This document shows positions 33,134 to 41,198 of a stretch of 43,944 nucleotides of DNA, piece after piece. Every line of letters begins with the position of its first letter. Positions within the stretch are counted from its first letter, which is position 1. Source of the stretch: a virus. The position numbers and the translations under genes were made by a program. The notes beneath the pieces are model-generated. The model ran no database searches, was not told the origin of the DNA, and worked only from the letters and a program-made list of their open reading frames with translations. The stretch is taken from positions 1-43,944 of IMG/VR virus record IMGVR_UViG_3300010368_000026. The stretch is one strand, 5' to 3'.

Positions 33134-34382
33134 GTCTTTTTGTTTGTTGACGCGCCACTATCCCTCCAGACAACCAAAAATCTACAATCATAGGTATTTG
33201 TTTCTCTGGATGTTCACGTATAATTCTTCCTACTCTCTGTTCCAATTTTATGGGATTGTTACTAGGACAAGTAAGATACAAAGTATCAAGCCTATGACAC
33301 GAAATACCTTCGTCAAAAAGTTTGGTCGATAGGACACATTTGTATTTACCTCCAACATTTTGAAGAACATCACTTCTAGTTGATTCATCCGATTCTCCTA
33401 TTAAACATACACTTTCAGGAATCAGTTCCTGTAAATCTTTTAACATCTGTACACGCTCACCAAGTATCAATGGACAACGACCTGTGACTATTTGACTTTT
33501 GGCAAAATTAGCGATAGCTTTCAAGTAATCTTTGTTAGAGCAAAGTTTGTTCAGCTGGCGCGACCAATCTCGTTTTGGGTCTATAACGGGGAATCGGAAG
33601 TCGGTACGTTTAACTTGAACTACTGGATCTTGGAGTTGCCTTGGATCACGGGCTTCAACCATAAAAGGAGAAAAATAATCGGATAGAAATACATGTTTTC
33701 CATCTTTTCTTCTTGGTGTTGCGCTAATACCTATTTTAACTTTAGCATTCAATGAGTTTAATGCAGTAGAAAACATTTCAGCTGGACAAAGATGTGCTTC
33801 ATCAACTAATATCATCGAAAACGAATTCTCTAATTCATCACGACGATTATATATAGACTTGTAAATTCCGACAGTGATATCTTGAATATCGAATAATCCA
33901 TCCCCAACTCGTCCTATTTTTACGGTTGGAATCTGTCTTTCTAATTCTTCTATCCATTGCCTAAATAATAGTTTCGTATGCACTAATACAAGAGTCTTTG
34001 TTTTATTACTCGAAATAATTTCACAACCAGTAAAAGTCTTACCCCAACCACAAGGAGCTTGTAATATACCAGATCGTGCTCTGCCTCTGCTAAAAAACTT
34101 ATCTACAACCTCTTGTTGTTCCCAGCGCAACTTCCCAATAAATGTAAGATCAGCATCTGTTTGTTCAAAGTTACGATTATCCTCAATCTCATCCCATTCA
34201 AGCTTGTGATAAGAGTTTGACGGTACTATATAGTGATATTCATCCTCTGATATGGTAGATAGAAATTCATCTCCATTATCATAAGTATATAAACCTAAAA
34301 GATGATCTGCGTCTTCTACATCTTCTTTAGCGATGTATATTTTTTCTGCGAGAACTATCTTTTTTACTTTTGCTTTTTTCAT
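33096..34382 (-). CDS. SF2 DNA helicase, UvsW-like
   Basis: The protein is 428 residues long. Motifs in order: APCGWGKT (Walker A, 109-116), VLVHTKLL (Ia), LVDEAHLC (II, DEAH), GISATPRR (III), and QRVGRIIREHPEK (VI). The N-terminal 85 residues form an accessory domain. UvsW-type enzymes branch-migrate recombination junctions and unwind R-loops, consistent with the SbcCD- and Hjc-like genes. The start overlaps the cupin gene by 4 bases. Confidence 0.9.
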   Translation of the reverse strand: MKKAKVKKIVLAEKIYIAKEDVEDADHLLGLYTYDNGDEFLSTISEDEYHYIVPSNSYHKLEWDEIEDNRNFEQTDADLTFIGKLRWEQQEVVDKFFSRGRARSGILQAPCGWGKTFTGCEIISSNKTKTLVLVHTKLLFRQWIEELERQIPTVKIGRVGDGLFDIQDITVGIYKSIYNRRDELENSFSMILVDEAHLCPAEMFSTALNSLNAKVKIGISATPRRKDGKHVFLSDYFSPFMVEARDPRQLQDPVVQVKRTDFRFPVIDPKRDWSRQLNKLCSNKDYLKAIANFAKSQIVTGRCPLILGERVQMLKDLQELIPESVCLIGESDESTRSDVLQNVGGKYKCVLSTKLFDEGISCHRLDTLYLTCPSNNPIKLEQRVGRIIREHPEKQIPMIVDFWLSGGIVARQQTKRLEWYKQRGYYIL

Positions 34383-34702
34383 ATTCTTACCTTATCACAC
34401 CCACCAGCAGGTATTTTGACTCCCACTACTGTAAATTTTTTACTAATTACTAATAGATCATTTACCTCACCTTTATCAATAACTACAATATCGCCTTTTT
34501 TAATCTTTTTTCCGCCCAAAACAGCCTTACCTCTTGTAACTAATAATATTTCTGTACATTTTGTGTGATAGTGAGGATCTGTGTACCCTTTTTTAGTAGT
34601 TTGATAACAAACTTCAATATCTTTTGACTTGAATACAGCTGATTCAAAATCTCCTATATACCACCCATTATCACCTGCTTTGTCGAGAGAACTAAAAATC
34701 AT
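34379..34702 (-). CDS. Small cupin protein
   Basis: The protein is 107 residues long. DPHYHTKCTEILLVTRGKA (His44, His46, Glu51 metal-binding pattern) is followed by the second cupin strand KKGDIVVIDKGE. Single-domain cupins include sugar epimerases and isomerases and small dioxygenases. Here it overlaps the methyltransferase and helicase genes by 4 bases on each side, marking the start of an accessory group (34379-36189). Substrate unknown. Confidence 0.78.
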   Translation of the reverse strand: MIFSSLDKAGDNGWYIGDFESAVFKSKDIEVCYQTTKKGYTDPHYHTKCTEILLVTRGKAVLGGKKIKKGDIVVIDKGEVNDLLVISKKFTVVGVKIPAGGCDKVRI

Positions 34703-35400
34703 ACTTTTTTAACATACCAAGTGCCAAAATTTTTAAATACTCCTGAATCTAGACTATCATAGTTTTTAAATGAATCTAAAACTGCTTTTGCGACGTCAGT
34801 TTGATCAAAGTCATCACCAGCTAGATATCCACCAATTCTTAGTTTAGACCACCAGTGATTAATATCATCAACTACATCTTCATACTTATGCGAAGCATCA
34901 AGAAATACCATGTCTAAACTATAGTCATCATATAGTTTTGAGACATCTAAAGAGGTTCCTTTATATGCTTTATTTATATATTTTGACAATCCTGCCATAT
35001 TTAGATTAACGCCAAAAGTCTTAAACATATCACCCCCAAAAGTATTTATGTAAGCTTCATGTTCGTGGTCACTAAAGTCCGATATCTCAAATAAATCCAC
35101 ACAATCAAACGTAATTTCTTTACCACTTTTTTCTATCAAATAAGCCATTACAGCTGAAGATTGTCCCATGAAACTACCTACCTCAACAAAGTGTGCTTCT
35201 TTTTGTGCTGCCATTTGCACCAGTTTATCATAAAAATTATAATAACGACAGTATCCGAAAATTGGATGTCCTTTTATGTTTATGAATCTACTACCGTCTT
35301 GAAAAATGTGTCCTATTTCATAGTTATCATTTTTAGCTTTTTCTAATATTTCATCAATTTTATTAGCTGTATAAGGATTTGTTTCTGATTGCTGTTCCAC
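34699..35400 (-). CDS. Class I SAM-dependent methyltransferase
   Basis: The protein is 233 residues long. HFVEVGSFMGQSS (70-82) is the SAM-binding glycine loop; FDCVDLFE gives the ribose-binding acid; VFLDASHKYEDVVDDINHWW and LRIGGYLAGDDF are characteristic of the methyltransferase-24 and sugar O-methyltransferase type families, with metal-binding Asp residues. It fits methylation of a small or sugar substrate. It overlaps the NadM-like gene by 38 bases; the start could be slightly downstream. Confidence 0.8.
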   Translation of the reverse strand: MEQQSETNPYTANKIDEILEKAKNDNYEIGHIFQDGSRFINIKGHPIFGYCRYYNFYDKLVQMAAQKEAHFVEVGSFMGQSSAVMAYLIEKSGKEITFDCVDLFEISDFSDHEHEAYINTFGGDMFKTFGVNLNMAGLSKYINKAYKGTSLDVSKLYDDYSLDMVFLDASHKYEDVVDDINHWWSKLRIGGYLAGDDFDQTDVAKAVLDSFKNYDSLDSGVFKNFGTWYVKKV

Positions 35401-35722
35401 TTATTTCCTCTATTTCTTTATCAAAAGATTCTTGTTCTATTTCATAACCTACATCACGTCCATAGGTAATGTTTGTAATATTTGGAACTGGAATTATACA
35501 AAAATCTTTACTTGTAAAACCTTCTTGATTAAGAGCTAATTTAATCCAAGCCTCTCTTTGAGCGTAACTAAAAGGATTATCAACACTATCATCCGATTTT
35601 CTCATTAGAATAGCTACTTGACCTGTTTTAGCATGAGCACGCTTAAATAATTCTGTGTGTCCTTTATGCCAGGGTTGCCATCTTCCTAATAATTGTACTG
35701 TAGGTTTGCTCCAATCAAACAT
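35363..35722 (-). CDS. NadM-like HxGH adenylyltransferase
   Basis: The protein is 119 residues long. GRWQPWHKGH (13-22) holds the HxGH motif; NPFSYAQREAWIKLAL resembles the NPF-type helix of archaeal NadM; and ISGTAIR near 107-113 is the second nucleotide-binding motif. NadM converts NMN to NAD. The protein is shorter than most (about 165-180 residues), missing part of the middle, so specificity is unsure. It shares an ATG/stop junction with the kinase gene. Confidence 0.75.
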   Translation of the reverse strand: MFDWSKPTVQLLGRWQPWHKGHTELFKRAHAKTGQVAILMRKSDDSVDNPFSYAQREAWIKLALNQEGFTSKDFCIIPVPNITNITYGRDVGYEIEQESFDKEIEEISGTAIRNKSLYS

Positions 35723-36189
35723 TATAATCTCTCCGTAGTTGCACCAGCAATGCGACCATTTTTGATATCATCCTGATTCTTCATGTAATTCTGCACAACC
35801 TTTACTAGCTGCGCATGCGTATCTTCAAACCATTCTGATACGTGGTAGTTACAATGTAGTGGATTTTCAAACATAGCATTTGTATCTTCAAAGCGGCCTT
35901 CTTTAATGGTATCCATCCACACTGTGTAGTCTGGTGCAAACTCTGCTCTTGCGGCTTCTGTAGGACACACAAAATCTGCTACTGCTATACGACCAGCCAT
36001 GAGAACACCGTCTGCAAGATGCTTCATACGTTGTGCTTGACGCATACGGCCTTCTTTGGTAAAATCCCAGTCATTATAGCTAGTTCGAATTACGTCTGCA
36101 TTAATGTGGATTCCGTTAAGAAGTTTAGCCAAAGGTTTAGCTAAAGTAGTCTTTCCTGAGCCTGGTAACCCAAATATTAAAATTTTCAT
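35722..36189 (-). CDS. APS-kinase-like P-loop kinase
   Basis: The protein is 155 residues long. GLPGSGKTT (7-15) is the Walker A motif. NADVIRTSYNDWDF, RMKHLADGVLMAGRIAVADF (100 region) and the Asp/Arg-rich WMDTIKEGRFEDTNAMFE pattern follow the adenylylsulfate kinase (CysC) plan. APS kinases make PAPS, a sulfate donor. The substrate cannot be confirmed, because no ATP sulfurylase is seen here, and it may phosphorylate another small molecule. Its ATG overlaps the stop of the tiny zinc-ribbon gene. Confidence 0.75.
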   Translation of the reverse strand: MKILIFGLPGSGKTTLAKPLAKLLNGIHINADVIRTSYNDWDFTKEGRMRQAQRMKHLADGVLMAGRIAVADFVCPTEAARAEFAPDYTVWMDTIKEGRFEDTNAMFENPLHCNYHVSEWFEDTHAQLVKVVQNYMKNQDDIKNGRIAGATTERL

Positions 36190-36332
36190 TCTTGTTCCTC
36201 ATATTTATACTGCCTACAGTCATTGTTTGGCAGTATATAAATGCTTTTATGACAACCAGAACAAATAGCTGTCCAGACAATTTCTGGTAGTTCAGTAATT
36301 ATTTCTCTACTACACTTATTGCAAGTTTTCAC
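36186..36332 (-). CDS. Tiny zinc-ribbon protein (48 aa)
   Basis: A short frame with GTG start (36332-36330) and TGA stop (36188-36186). Cysteines lie as C4-x2-C7 and C24-x2-C27 (TCNKCSRE, then ICSGCHKS), a two-knuckle zinc ribbon. Both ends overlap neighbours in the phage's usual way: GTGA with the glycine-zipper gene's stop upstream, ATGA with the kinase gene downstream. That arrangement and the cysteine spacing support a real gene despite its size. It may bind nucleic acid or another protein. Confidence 0.65.
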   Translation of the reverse strand: MKTCNKCSREIITELPEIVWTAICSGCHKSIYILPNNDCRQYKYEEQE

Positions 36333-36766
36333 TTATTAAATCTCAAACTATATTGTTTACCGTTAGAAAAGAAAGTGATGACAGAGTGAGAATAAACTTG
36401 TGTAGATGATTCATTATATCTGGTTTCCATTTTACAAACTCGTTTTGTTCCTGCTGTAGCATCGGAGTTTTGATGCGCCAACATTCCTCCCAGTAAAGCA
36501 CCAACGGCTCCTCCATTATCAACATTTTTTGTAACGTTATTACCAATAGCACCCCCAATAATTGCTCCCATCAAAGTATCCCCAGTTTTATCTCCTGATA
36601 CTGTTACGTTCTCACAAACCTCTACGTTGTATGGAGTTTTATTAATTACGGTCTTATAGTGATCTGTAACATCCCCTTTAATAGAGTCTGCAAAAGCTAT
36701 TGAAGAGAAAAATCCTATGGAAGTACTTAATATAAGTGCGTGTAGTGTTTTTTCTAAATATTTCAT
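36329..36766 (-). CDS. Secreted glycine-zipper protein (17-kDa antigen-like)
   Basis: The protein is 145 residues long. The N-terminus is a signal peptide (basic MKYLEK, hydrophobic core ALILSTSIGFFSSIAFA, probable cut after AFA). The centre carries a glycine-zipper pair GDTLMGAIIGGAIGN and GGAVGALLGGMLA, as in Rickettsia 17-kDa-type outer-membrane proteins. There is no lipobox Cys. It is likely exported to the periplasm or outer membrane of the infected cell. It might alter the envelope or block superinfection; this is inference. Two Cys (51 and 111) could form a disulfide. Confidence 0.75.
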   Translation of the reverse strand: MKYLEKTLHALILSTSIGFFSSIAFADSIKGDVTDHYKTVINKTPYNVEVCENVTVSGDKTGDTLMGAIIGGAIGNNVTKNVDNGGAVGALLGGMLAHQNSDATAGTKRVCKMETRYNESSTQVYSHSVITFFSNGKQYSLRFNK

Positions 36767-36768
36767 TT

Positions 36769-37257
36769 TTATATCCTTATTTTTCTATTAATTTGTTCCT
36801 CATCAAGAGTGAATTGCTTGATAAACCATTCATTGTTTATACTGACTAACGTGCCATGCATCTCTTCATCAAAATCTAATTTTTGACCTGTGGGTATTGT
36901 AAACGGGTATGATATAGATTTAAACCAAATAAGATTGTCATGCACTTTAACAATTTTTCTTTTGATCGCTCTACAATATATTGGGGTCGATAAATCGTGG
37001 GATTTTGCCCAAGCATCCATTCCCCACATAGGTCTCTCATAAATTAGCTGTTGAATATCTTTACAAGTATAATCAAAATCTAACCTAACATCCATCTGAG
37101 CCAGTCTAGCAAAATAATCACCTTGTAAATTTTTATCATCTACAGTTTCTTTATGACTTCCTTCTGTTCTAACAACAAAAATCTTATCCAACGTAAATTC
37201 TACTGAATATGGTTTTTTCTTTAATCCAAAAAAAGGAAACTTTATATGCTCGAACAT
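36769..37257 (-). CDS. Hypothetical protein
   Basis: About 162 residues from the ATG at 37257 (MFEHIKFPFFG...). A longer in-frame start at 37383 would run through two tiny genes that show their own start/stop overlaps, so the shorter form is preferred. The weak AGAGAAG site supports this. The protein is rich in aromatic residues and Lys (WGMDAWAKSHDL, IKRKIVKVHDNL). No family is recognised. It closely precedes the glycine-zipper gene. Confidence 0.62.
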   Translation of the reverse strand: MFEHIKFPFFGLKKKPYSVEFTLDKIFVVRTEGSHKETVDDKNLQGDYFARLAQMDVRLDFDYTCKDIQQLIYERPMWGMDAWAKSHDLSTPIYCRAIKRKIVKVHDNLIWFKSISYPFTIPTGQKLDFDEEMHGTLVSINNEWFIKQFTLDEEQINRKIRI

Positions 37258-37337
37258 TGTTCTTTTGCTTCTCTGAGCATTTGTACATGTCCAGCATGTA
37301 GCAAATCGAATGTTGAACAAGTAAACCCTACTATCAT
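37242..37337 (-). pseudogene. Truncated HxGH cytidylyltransferase remnant (31 codons)
   Basis: A frame with ATG at 37337 encodes MIVGFTCSTFDLLHAGHV and then QMLREAKEQC, which is the N-terminal active-site block of cytidylyltransferases (HAGH, His14-Gly16-His17). It then stops at TAA (37242-37244), about 100 residues short of a working enzyme, and no other frame continues the family. Its ATG overlaps the stop of the preceding tiny frame (ATGA), and it overlaps the next gene's start by 16 bases. It is best read as a remnant left by deletion. Confidence 0.6.
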
Positions 37338-37450
37338 TTGTAAGTTCCATCAATATTGTAGTGTTTTGCGTTATAATGAACACACATTATAGCTTGCCAA
37401 AATCCATACTGTTTATATATCTTTTTAAACCAAGCTATATAGTGTCTCAT
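37334..37450 (-). CDS. Tiny protein (38 aa) after the DNA polymerase gene
   Basis: The ATG at 37450 overlaps the polymerase TGA (ATGA), and its TGA at 37334-37336 overlaps the following ATG. The product (MRHYIAWFKKIYKQYGFWQ...) is aromatic and basic with two His-Tyr motifs near its end. No family is recognised. Support comes mainly from the chained start/stop overlaps typical of this genome. It fills what would otherwise be a gap after the polymerase gene. Confidence 0.5.
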   Translation of the reverse strand: MRHYIAWFKKIYKQYGFWQAIMCVHYNAKHYNIDGTYK

Positions 37451-39702
37451 AGTTCTGTCAACTCACCCCAACTCGGACCAACTTCAAAATCAACCTTAAT
37501 AGGACATCCTGGAATTGTAAGACCTCTGTCGCGTTGAATACATTCTTTAGCATTCTTAATGTATTCATCAACTAAGTCTTCTCTAACCTCTGAGACAATA
37601 GAGTCATGAACAACTGTAAATGGTTTGATATCTTCTAAATAGTCGTTGTCTTCAATCCACTTAACTAGGTCTATGACACCCATGATATTAATATCAGATG
37701 CTACAGATTGTACTAAAAAGTTAACTCCCGAACGAATTGCATGCTGTGCTACCCCACGATTCGGAGATTTTGCTTCTGGAAGTCTGCGCTTGCGGCCAAA
37801 GAAAGAGTATATGTAAGCAGAATTTTCAATCTGCTTATTAGAAGAATCAATAAAGCGTTTTAGGGCTTTTGCTTCGTTGAAATACTTTTGAATAAATTGC
37901 TTAGACTGATTCGATGTAATTTCTTCACCTGGTTTTGCATCTTTATTTACTGTTTCAGCAATCTTTGCAGGGCCAGCTTGATACATAATACCAAAAGTGA
38001 TAGCTTTAGCATATTGACGTTGTGCTGGGTATTGTTTCTTAACCTCATTTACTTCGACAGGTAAGTTAAACATTTGTTTCGCAACGTACGAGTGAAAGTC
38101 AAGTTTATCAACAAAAGCTTTCTGTAAAAATTGATCGCCACTAAGCATAGCTGCGTAATAAACCTCGGCAGTTCCTAGGTCACATTGAATTATCTTGTAT
38201 CCTGGTCGTGCTTTGAACAATTTTTTGATGTCTTTGTTATCACGTGGAATATTCTGATAGTTAAGGTTTCCACTGCTAGAAAGACGCCCAGAAGTAGTAC
38301 CATGAATATTAAAGCCAGAACGAAGCCTACCATCTTTATCTACTCCTTTTCTAATGTTATTAATATAAGTACCTGCCATTTTAGATTTTTCTCGTAACTC
38401 CAAAATTGCTTCAGACAGAGGATGTCCTAGATTAGATAATACTTCTTTATCTACAGAATATGCACCTGTGTCTGTTTTCTTAGATGGTTTTAATTTGAGA
38501 ATGTTAAAGAATAAATCACGAAGTTGCATAGTAGAGTTTGGATTGAATGTTTTTTCATATACACGCTCAAATCGTTGCACTGCTTCGTGTTGAGATATTT
38601 CTGCTAAACATTCTTCAACATCAATTTGATATTGTTCTGCTAACCAAGTAACTTGCTCAATGTTAATAGGGCCACCATTCTTTTCAAGGCGCTTCATGGC
38701 ATGTGTCGCAGGTTTTAGTATGTTTTCGTATAGTTTTGTAAATTCTTCACTGTTCTCGACTAAAGGTTTGAACTTACCATAAAGTTGAAAAGTAGCGTCA
38801 GCATCTTTACACGCATAAGGTGCAAGAATATCACTCGGTAGCATACCATAGTTAAAGTTTTCTAGCTTAACTTTATTTTTTCTTGCCCATGACTTTTTAT
38901 AATCATCGAGTTCGCGCTCATAATCACCTAAGTCAGTAAAACGTAGGGCCAAAGGTTTGAGACCGTGAGTCCCAACAGCTTCTTCTAAACAATAATGAAG
39001 TAACATAGTATCTTCATAATCAGGAAATTCAAAATTAAGTTCAGTTTCCATATAATTGGTATCAAACTTTGAATTGTGAAAAATACATTTACGAGTCTTA
39101 AATAAATCGTGGAACCATTGTTTGTGTTTTTCTACTATATCGATAGATACGTACAAACCTTGGTGAGGTCGTGTTGAAATAGCGATACCAAGAATTGTTC
39201 CTGTGTGCGGAGATACAGAAGTAGTTTCGATATCGACAACAAGTGTATTAGCGTCAGACAACTGATCTTTATACTGTAAAAATTGTTCTTCTGTTTCAAT
39301 AAAACAATAGTCTTTCTCGGCTTGCTCTCCAACACCCTCACCGCTTAAGAGTTTAGGAATCTGATTAAATGCTCTTACAATATCATCCTCAAGTTGTGGT
39401 TTAAAAATAGCCATATTTGGATTCATAATTGGTAAGTATTTCTTTTCAATAAATACTCCATTATATTTTTGGATACCCGTCATACCCGCAACATACTTAA
39501 GAGGGTCTGCGCCTATTAGAGAAAGTATTTTATACTCTTTCAGTTCTTCTAAATTAAGATCAATATCTTTCTTTAGAATTTTTTCTTTCTTACCTGAGTG
39601 TAGAAACTTTACATCATAATCTATACCTTTAAGATACTTATTAATTAGTTTTTCTGGGTCTTTTTCTGTCGCGCTTGCGAACACAAAACATACATCATTC
39701 AT
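37447..39702 (-). CDS. DNA polymerase I, family A
   Basis: The protein is 751 residues long. The N-terminal 115 residues (LSLIGADPLKYVAGMTG, YLPIMNPNMAIFKPQ) resemble a degenerate uracil-DNA-glycosylase-like fold seen on some phage polymerases. The 3'-5' exonuclease has VVDIETTS, HNSKFD and YACKDAD. Polymerase motif A is DLGTAEVY (Asp and the steric-gate Glu kept), motif B RQYAKAITFGIMYQ (the position equal to E. coli Phe762 is Phe), and motif C VVHDSI. The 5'-3' exonuclease is a separate gene (FEN). It is the replicative polymerase. It overlaps the primase gene by 4 bases. Confidence 0.96.
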   Translation of the reverse strand: MNDVCFVFASATEKDPEKLINKYLKGIDYDVKFLHSGKKEKILKKDIDLNLEELKEYKILSLIGADPLKYVAGMTGIQKYNGVFIEKKYLPIMNPNMAIFKPQLEDDIVRAFNQIPKLLSGEGVGEQAEKDYCFIETEEQFLQYKDQLSDANTLVVDIETTSVSPHTGTILGIAISTRPHQGLYVSIDIVEKHKQWFHDLFKTRKCIFHNSKFDTNYMETELNFEFPDYEDTMLLHYCLEEAVGTHGLKPLALRFTDLGDYERELDDYKKSWARKNKVKLENFNYGMLPSDILAPYACKDADATFQLYGKFKPLVENSEEFTKLYENILKPATHAMKRLEKNGGPINIEQVTWLAEQYQIDVEECLAEISQHEAVQRFERVYEKTFNPNSTMQLRDLFFNILKLKPSKKTDTGAYSVDKEVLSNLGHPLSEAILELREKSKMAGTYINNIRKGVDKDGRLRSGFNIHGTTSGRLSSSGNLNYQNIPRDNKDIKKLFKARPGYKIIQCDLGTAEVYYAAMLSGDQFLQKAFVDKLDFHSYVAKQMFNLPVEVNEVKKQYPAQRQYAKAITFGIMYQAGPAKIAETVNKDAKPGEEITSNQSKQFIQKYFNEAKALKRFIDSSNKQIENSAYIYSFFGRKRRLPEAKSPNRGVAQHAIRSGVNFLVQSVASDINIMGVIDLVKWIEDNDYLEDIKPFTVVHDSIVSEVREDLVDEYIKNAKECIQRDRGLTIPGCPIKVDFEVGPSWGELTEL

Positions 39703-40556
39703 ATTAAATATTTCTCCGCTTGTCTTTTGTTTAAATCGCCGGGGTCTGTGCCTACTGGTAGTTTAATATTCCTAGAGAAAATGTTTTTAGAGTCAAGTGC
39801 GTCAGCTATCTTACCTGCCGCCATTTGCCCTGGAGCATCGGGATCCATTAGTATATCTACTCTTGTAACACCTATTCTGTCTAATATCTCTAATTTCTTA
39901 CGGCCAAAATTAGTAGCACCAAATATACAAAGAGTGTTATGATATCCAAGTTGCCACATATTAAGCATATCAAATATACCTTCTACTAAGATTACGTAAT
40001 TAGTGTTTTTAACTTTATCTAAAGGAAATAAACAATCTGCAACAGCAGCAGCTTGTGGGCGACGATAATACTTAGGTTTACCGCTAATATCTTTTGCTAA
40101 TCTTCCTTCTATGAACTTAAGTTTACCAAATTGATAGACCGGAAAGCAAATGTAATCTGTCATTCCCATCTGATCTGTTGTAAAAGCTTGAAATTCTTTT
40201 AAGGTTTTACCATCAATTTGTTTAAATTCTCCTGCAAAGATCTTGCGTTCAGTTGGTAAGTGTATATCATCAATTTCTATAATCTTTCTTAATTTATCTT
40301 TAAGTTTTTTAATTTTATACGGTTGTTTACTATCTACGTCGAGTACAATAGTTTCTCCAATAGAAGCCATAAACTTAGTTAGACCTCCGCTGAAATTACA
40401 ACTCCAACAGTGAAACATGTTCTTATCTAAATTATACGATAAACTAGGAGATTTATCTATATGTTCTCCACTAGTACATGATATTAGAATTTCTGAAGGA
40501 TTATTTGTTTTTCTATATTCTATACCTCTATGATTTAATAATTCTATAAGTTCCAA
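39699..40556 (-). CDS. DnaG-type primase, zinc finger plus TOPRIM
   Basis: The protein is 285 residues long, compact for a primase. A zinc finger with C27, H32, C50 and C53 (FHCWSC) is followed by the RNA polymerase core with the TOPRIM strands VILVEGIFDML (Glu acid) and ILMDPDAPGQMAAG. It lacks a helicase-binding C-terminal domain. The DnaB-like helicase is encoded three genes upstream. It probably primes lagging-strand synthesis for Pol A. Confidence 0.9.
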   Translation of the reverse strand: MELIELLNHRGIEYRKTNNPSEILISCTSGEHIDKSPSLSYNLDKNMFHCWSCNFSGGLTKFMASIGETIVLDVDSKQPYKIKKLKDKLRKIIEIDDIHLPTERKIFAGEFKQIDGKTLKEFQAFTTDQMGMTDYICFPVYQFGKLKFIEGRLAKDISGKPKYYRRPQAAAVADCLFPLDKVKNTNYVILVEGIFDMLNMWQLGYHNTLCIFGATNFGRKKLEILDRIGVTRVDILMDPDAPGQMAAGKIADALDSKNIFSRNIKLPVGTDPGDLNKRQAEKYLI

Positions 40557-40771
40557 GAACGTCTCTCCAAAACTGCAACTTTAGCGACTTCTACATAATC
40601 TTTATCCTCATCACCCATTGCTCCCCAAAATCTTTGTAACTTAAGTATTAGATCCCAAACTTCTTGATTACCTGACTCATTTTTCATGTGATGGTTTGCT
40701 TCCATAAAAGCTTGTAGTTGATCCATTCTATCGATTAGTATATTCTTTCGTATTTCAGCTGCTGCTGTCAT
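40544..40771 (-). CDS. Small hypothetical replication-block protein
   Basis: The protein is 75 residues long and predicted mostly helical (IRKNILIDRMDQLQAFMEAN, EVWDLILKLQRFWGAMGDED). It overlaps the primase and the nucleotidyltransferase genes on either side (13 and 17 bases). No family is recognised. It may be a small partner of the primase or helicase, judged from position only. Confidence 0.65.
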   Translation of the reverse strand: MTAAAEIRKNILIDRMDQLQAFMEANHHMKNESGNQEVWDLILKLQRFWGAMGDEDKDYVEVAKVAVLERRSWNL

Positions 40772-41198
40772 TATCCCACTCCCTTAGTATTTTACTTGAT
40801 GAATTTTTCTTATCTTCTCCACCTACTCCGAATACAAATTCTATGTTAGGCGTGTGTCTAAAATCATACTGTTCTGGTGTGTTAGTATTACCTCTATCAC
40901 CGCCATTAGCAAATATAATGTGCTCTGCTCCTAAAGAATAGGCTTTGTGTATTGCACCACTCGCACTATCATCGCTATCATCGAAGTTTGTAATAACACG
41001 ATCAATCATACGTAGATTTTTTATAATAATAGCTCGCTCACGTAAGTGCATAAAATACTTACCTTTTTTACGAATAAGCCATTCATTGCTATTTATCCCC
41101 ACCCATAATTCATCACCTAGTTCTTGCGCCGCCTTAAAATAAGCAATATGACCAGAATGTATAGGATCAAATCCTCCAGTTACCAAAACTACCTTCAT
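40755..41198 (-). CDS. HxGH nucleotidyltransferase, heptose/glycerol-phosphate type
   Basis: The protein is 147 residues long. VTGGFDPIHSGHIAYFKAAQ (6-25) contains the HSGH active site. LRERAIIIKNLRMIDRVI, FANGGDRGNTNTPE and the terminal SSSKILREW match the plan of the HldE C-terminal domain and glycerol-3-phosphate cytidylyltransferases, which activate a sugar or polyol phosphate with a nucleotide. It sits between the DnaB helicase and primase genes yet is more like sugar metabolism. It could feed either glycosyltransferase in the window. Confidence 0.83.
   Translation of the reverse strand: MKVVLVTGGFDPIHSGHIAYFKAAQELGDELWVGINSNEWLIRKKGKYFMHLRERAIIIKNLRMIDRVITNFDDSDDSASGAIHKAYSLGAEHIIFANGGDRGNTNTPEQYDFRHTPNIEFVFGVGGEDKKNSSSKILREWDNDSSS

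Noticed and set aside
37242-37383. A single longer gene combining the cytidylyltransferase start with the hypothetical gene that follows, by frameshift
   Set aside because: The sequence following the HAGH region in the other two frames does not resemble the rest of a cytidylyltransferase, so a simple frameshift does not restore the family.
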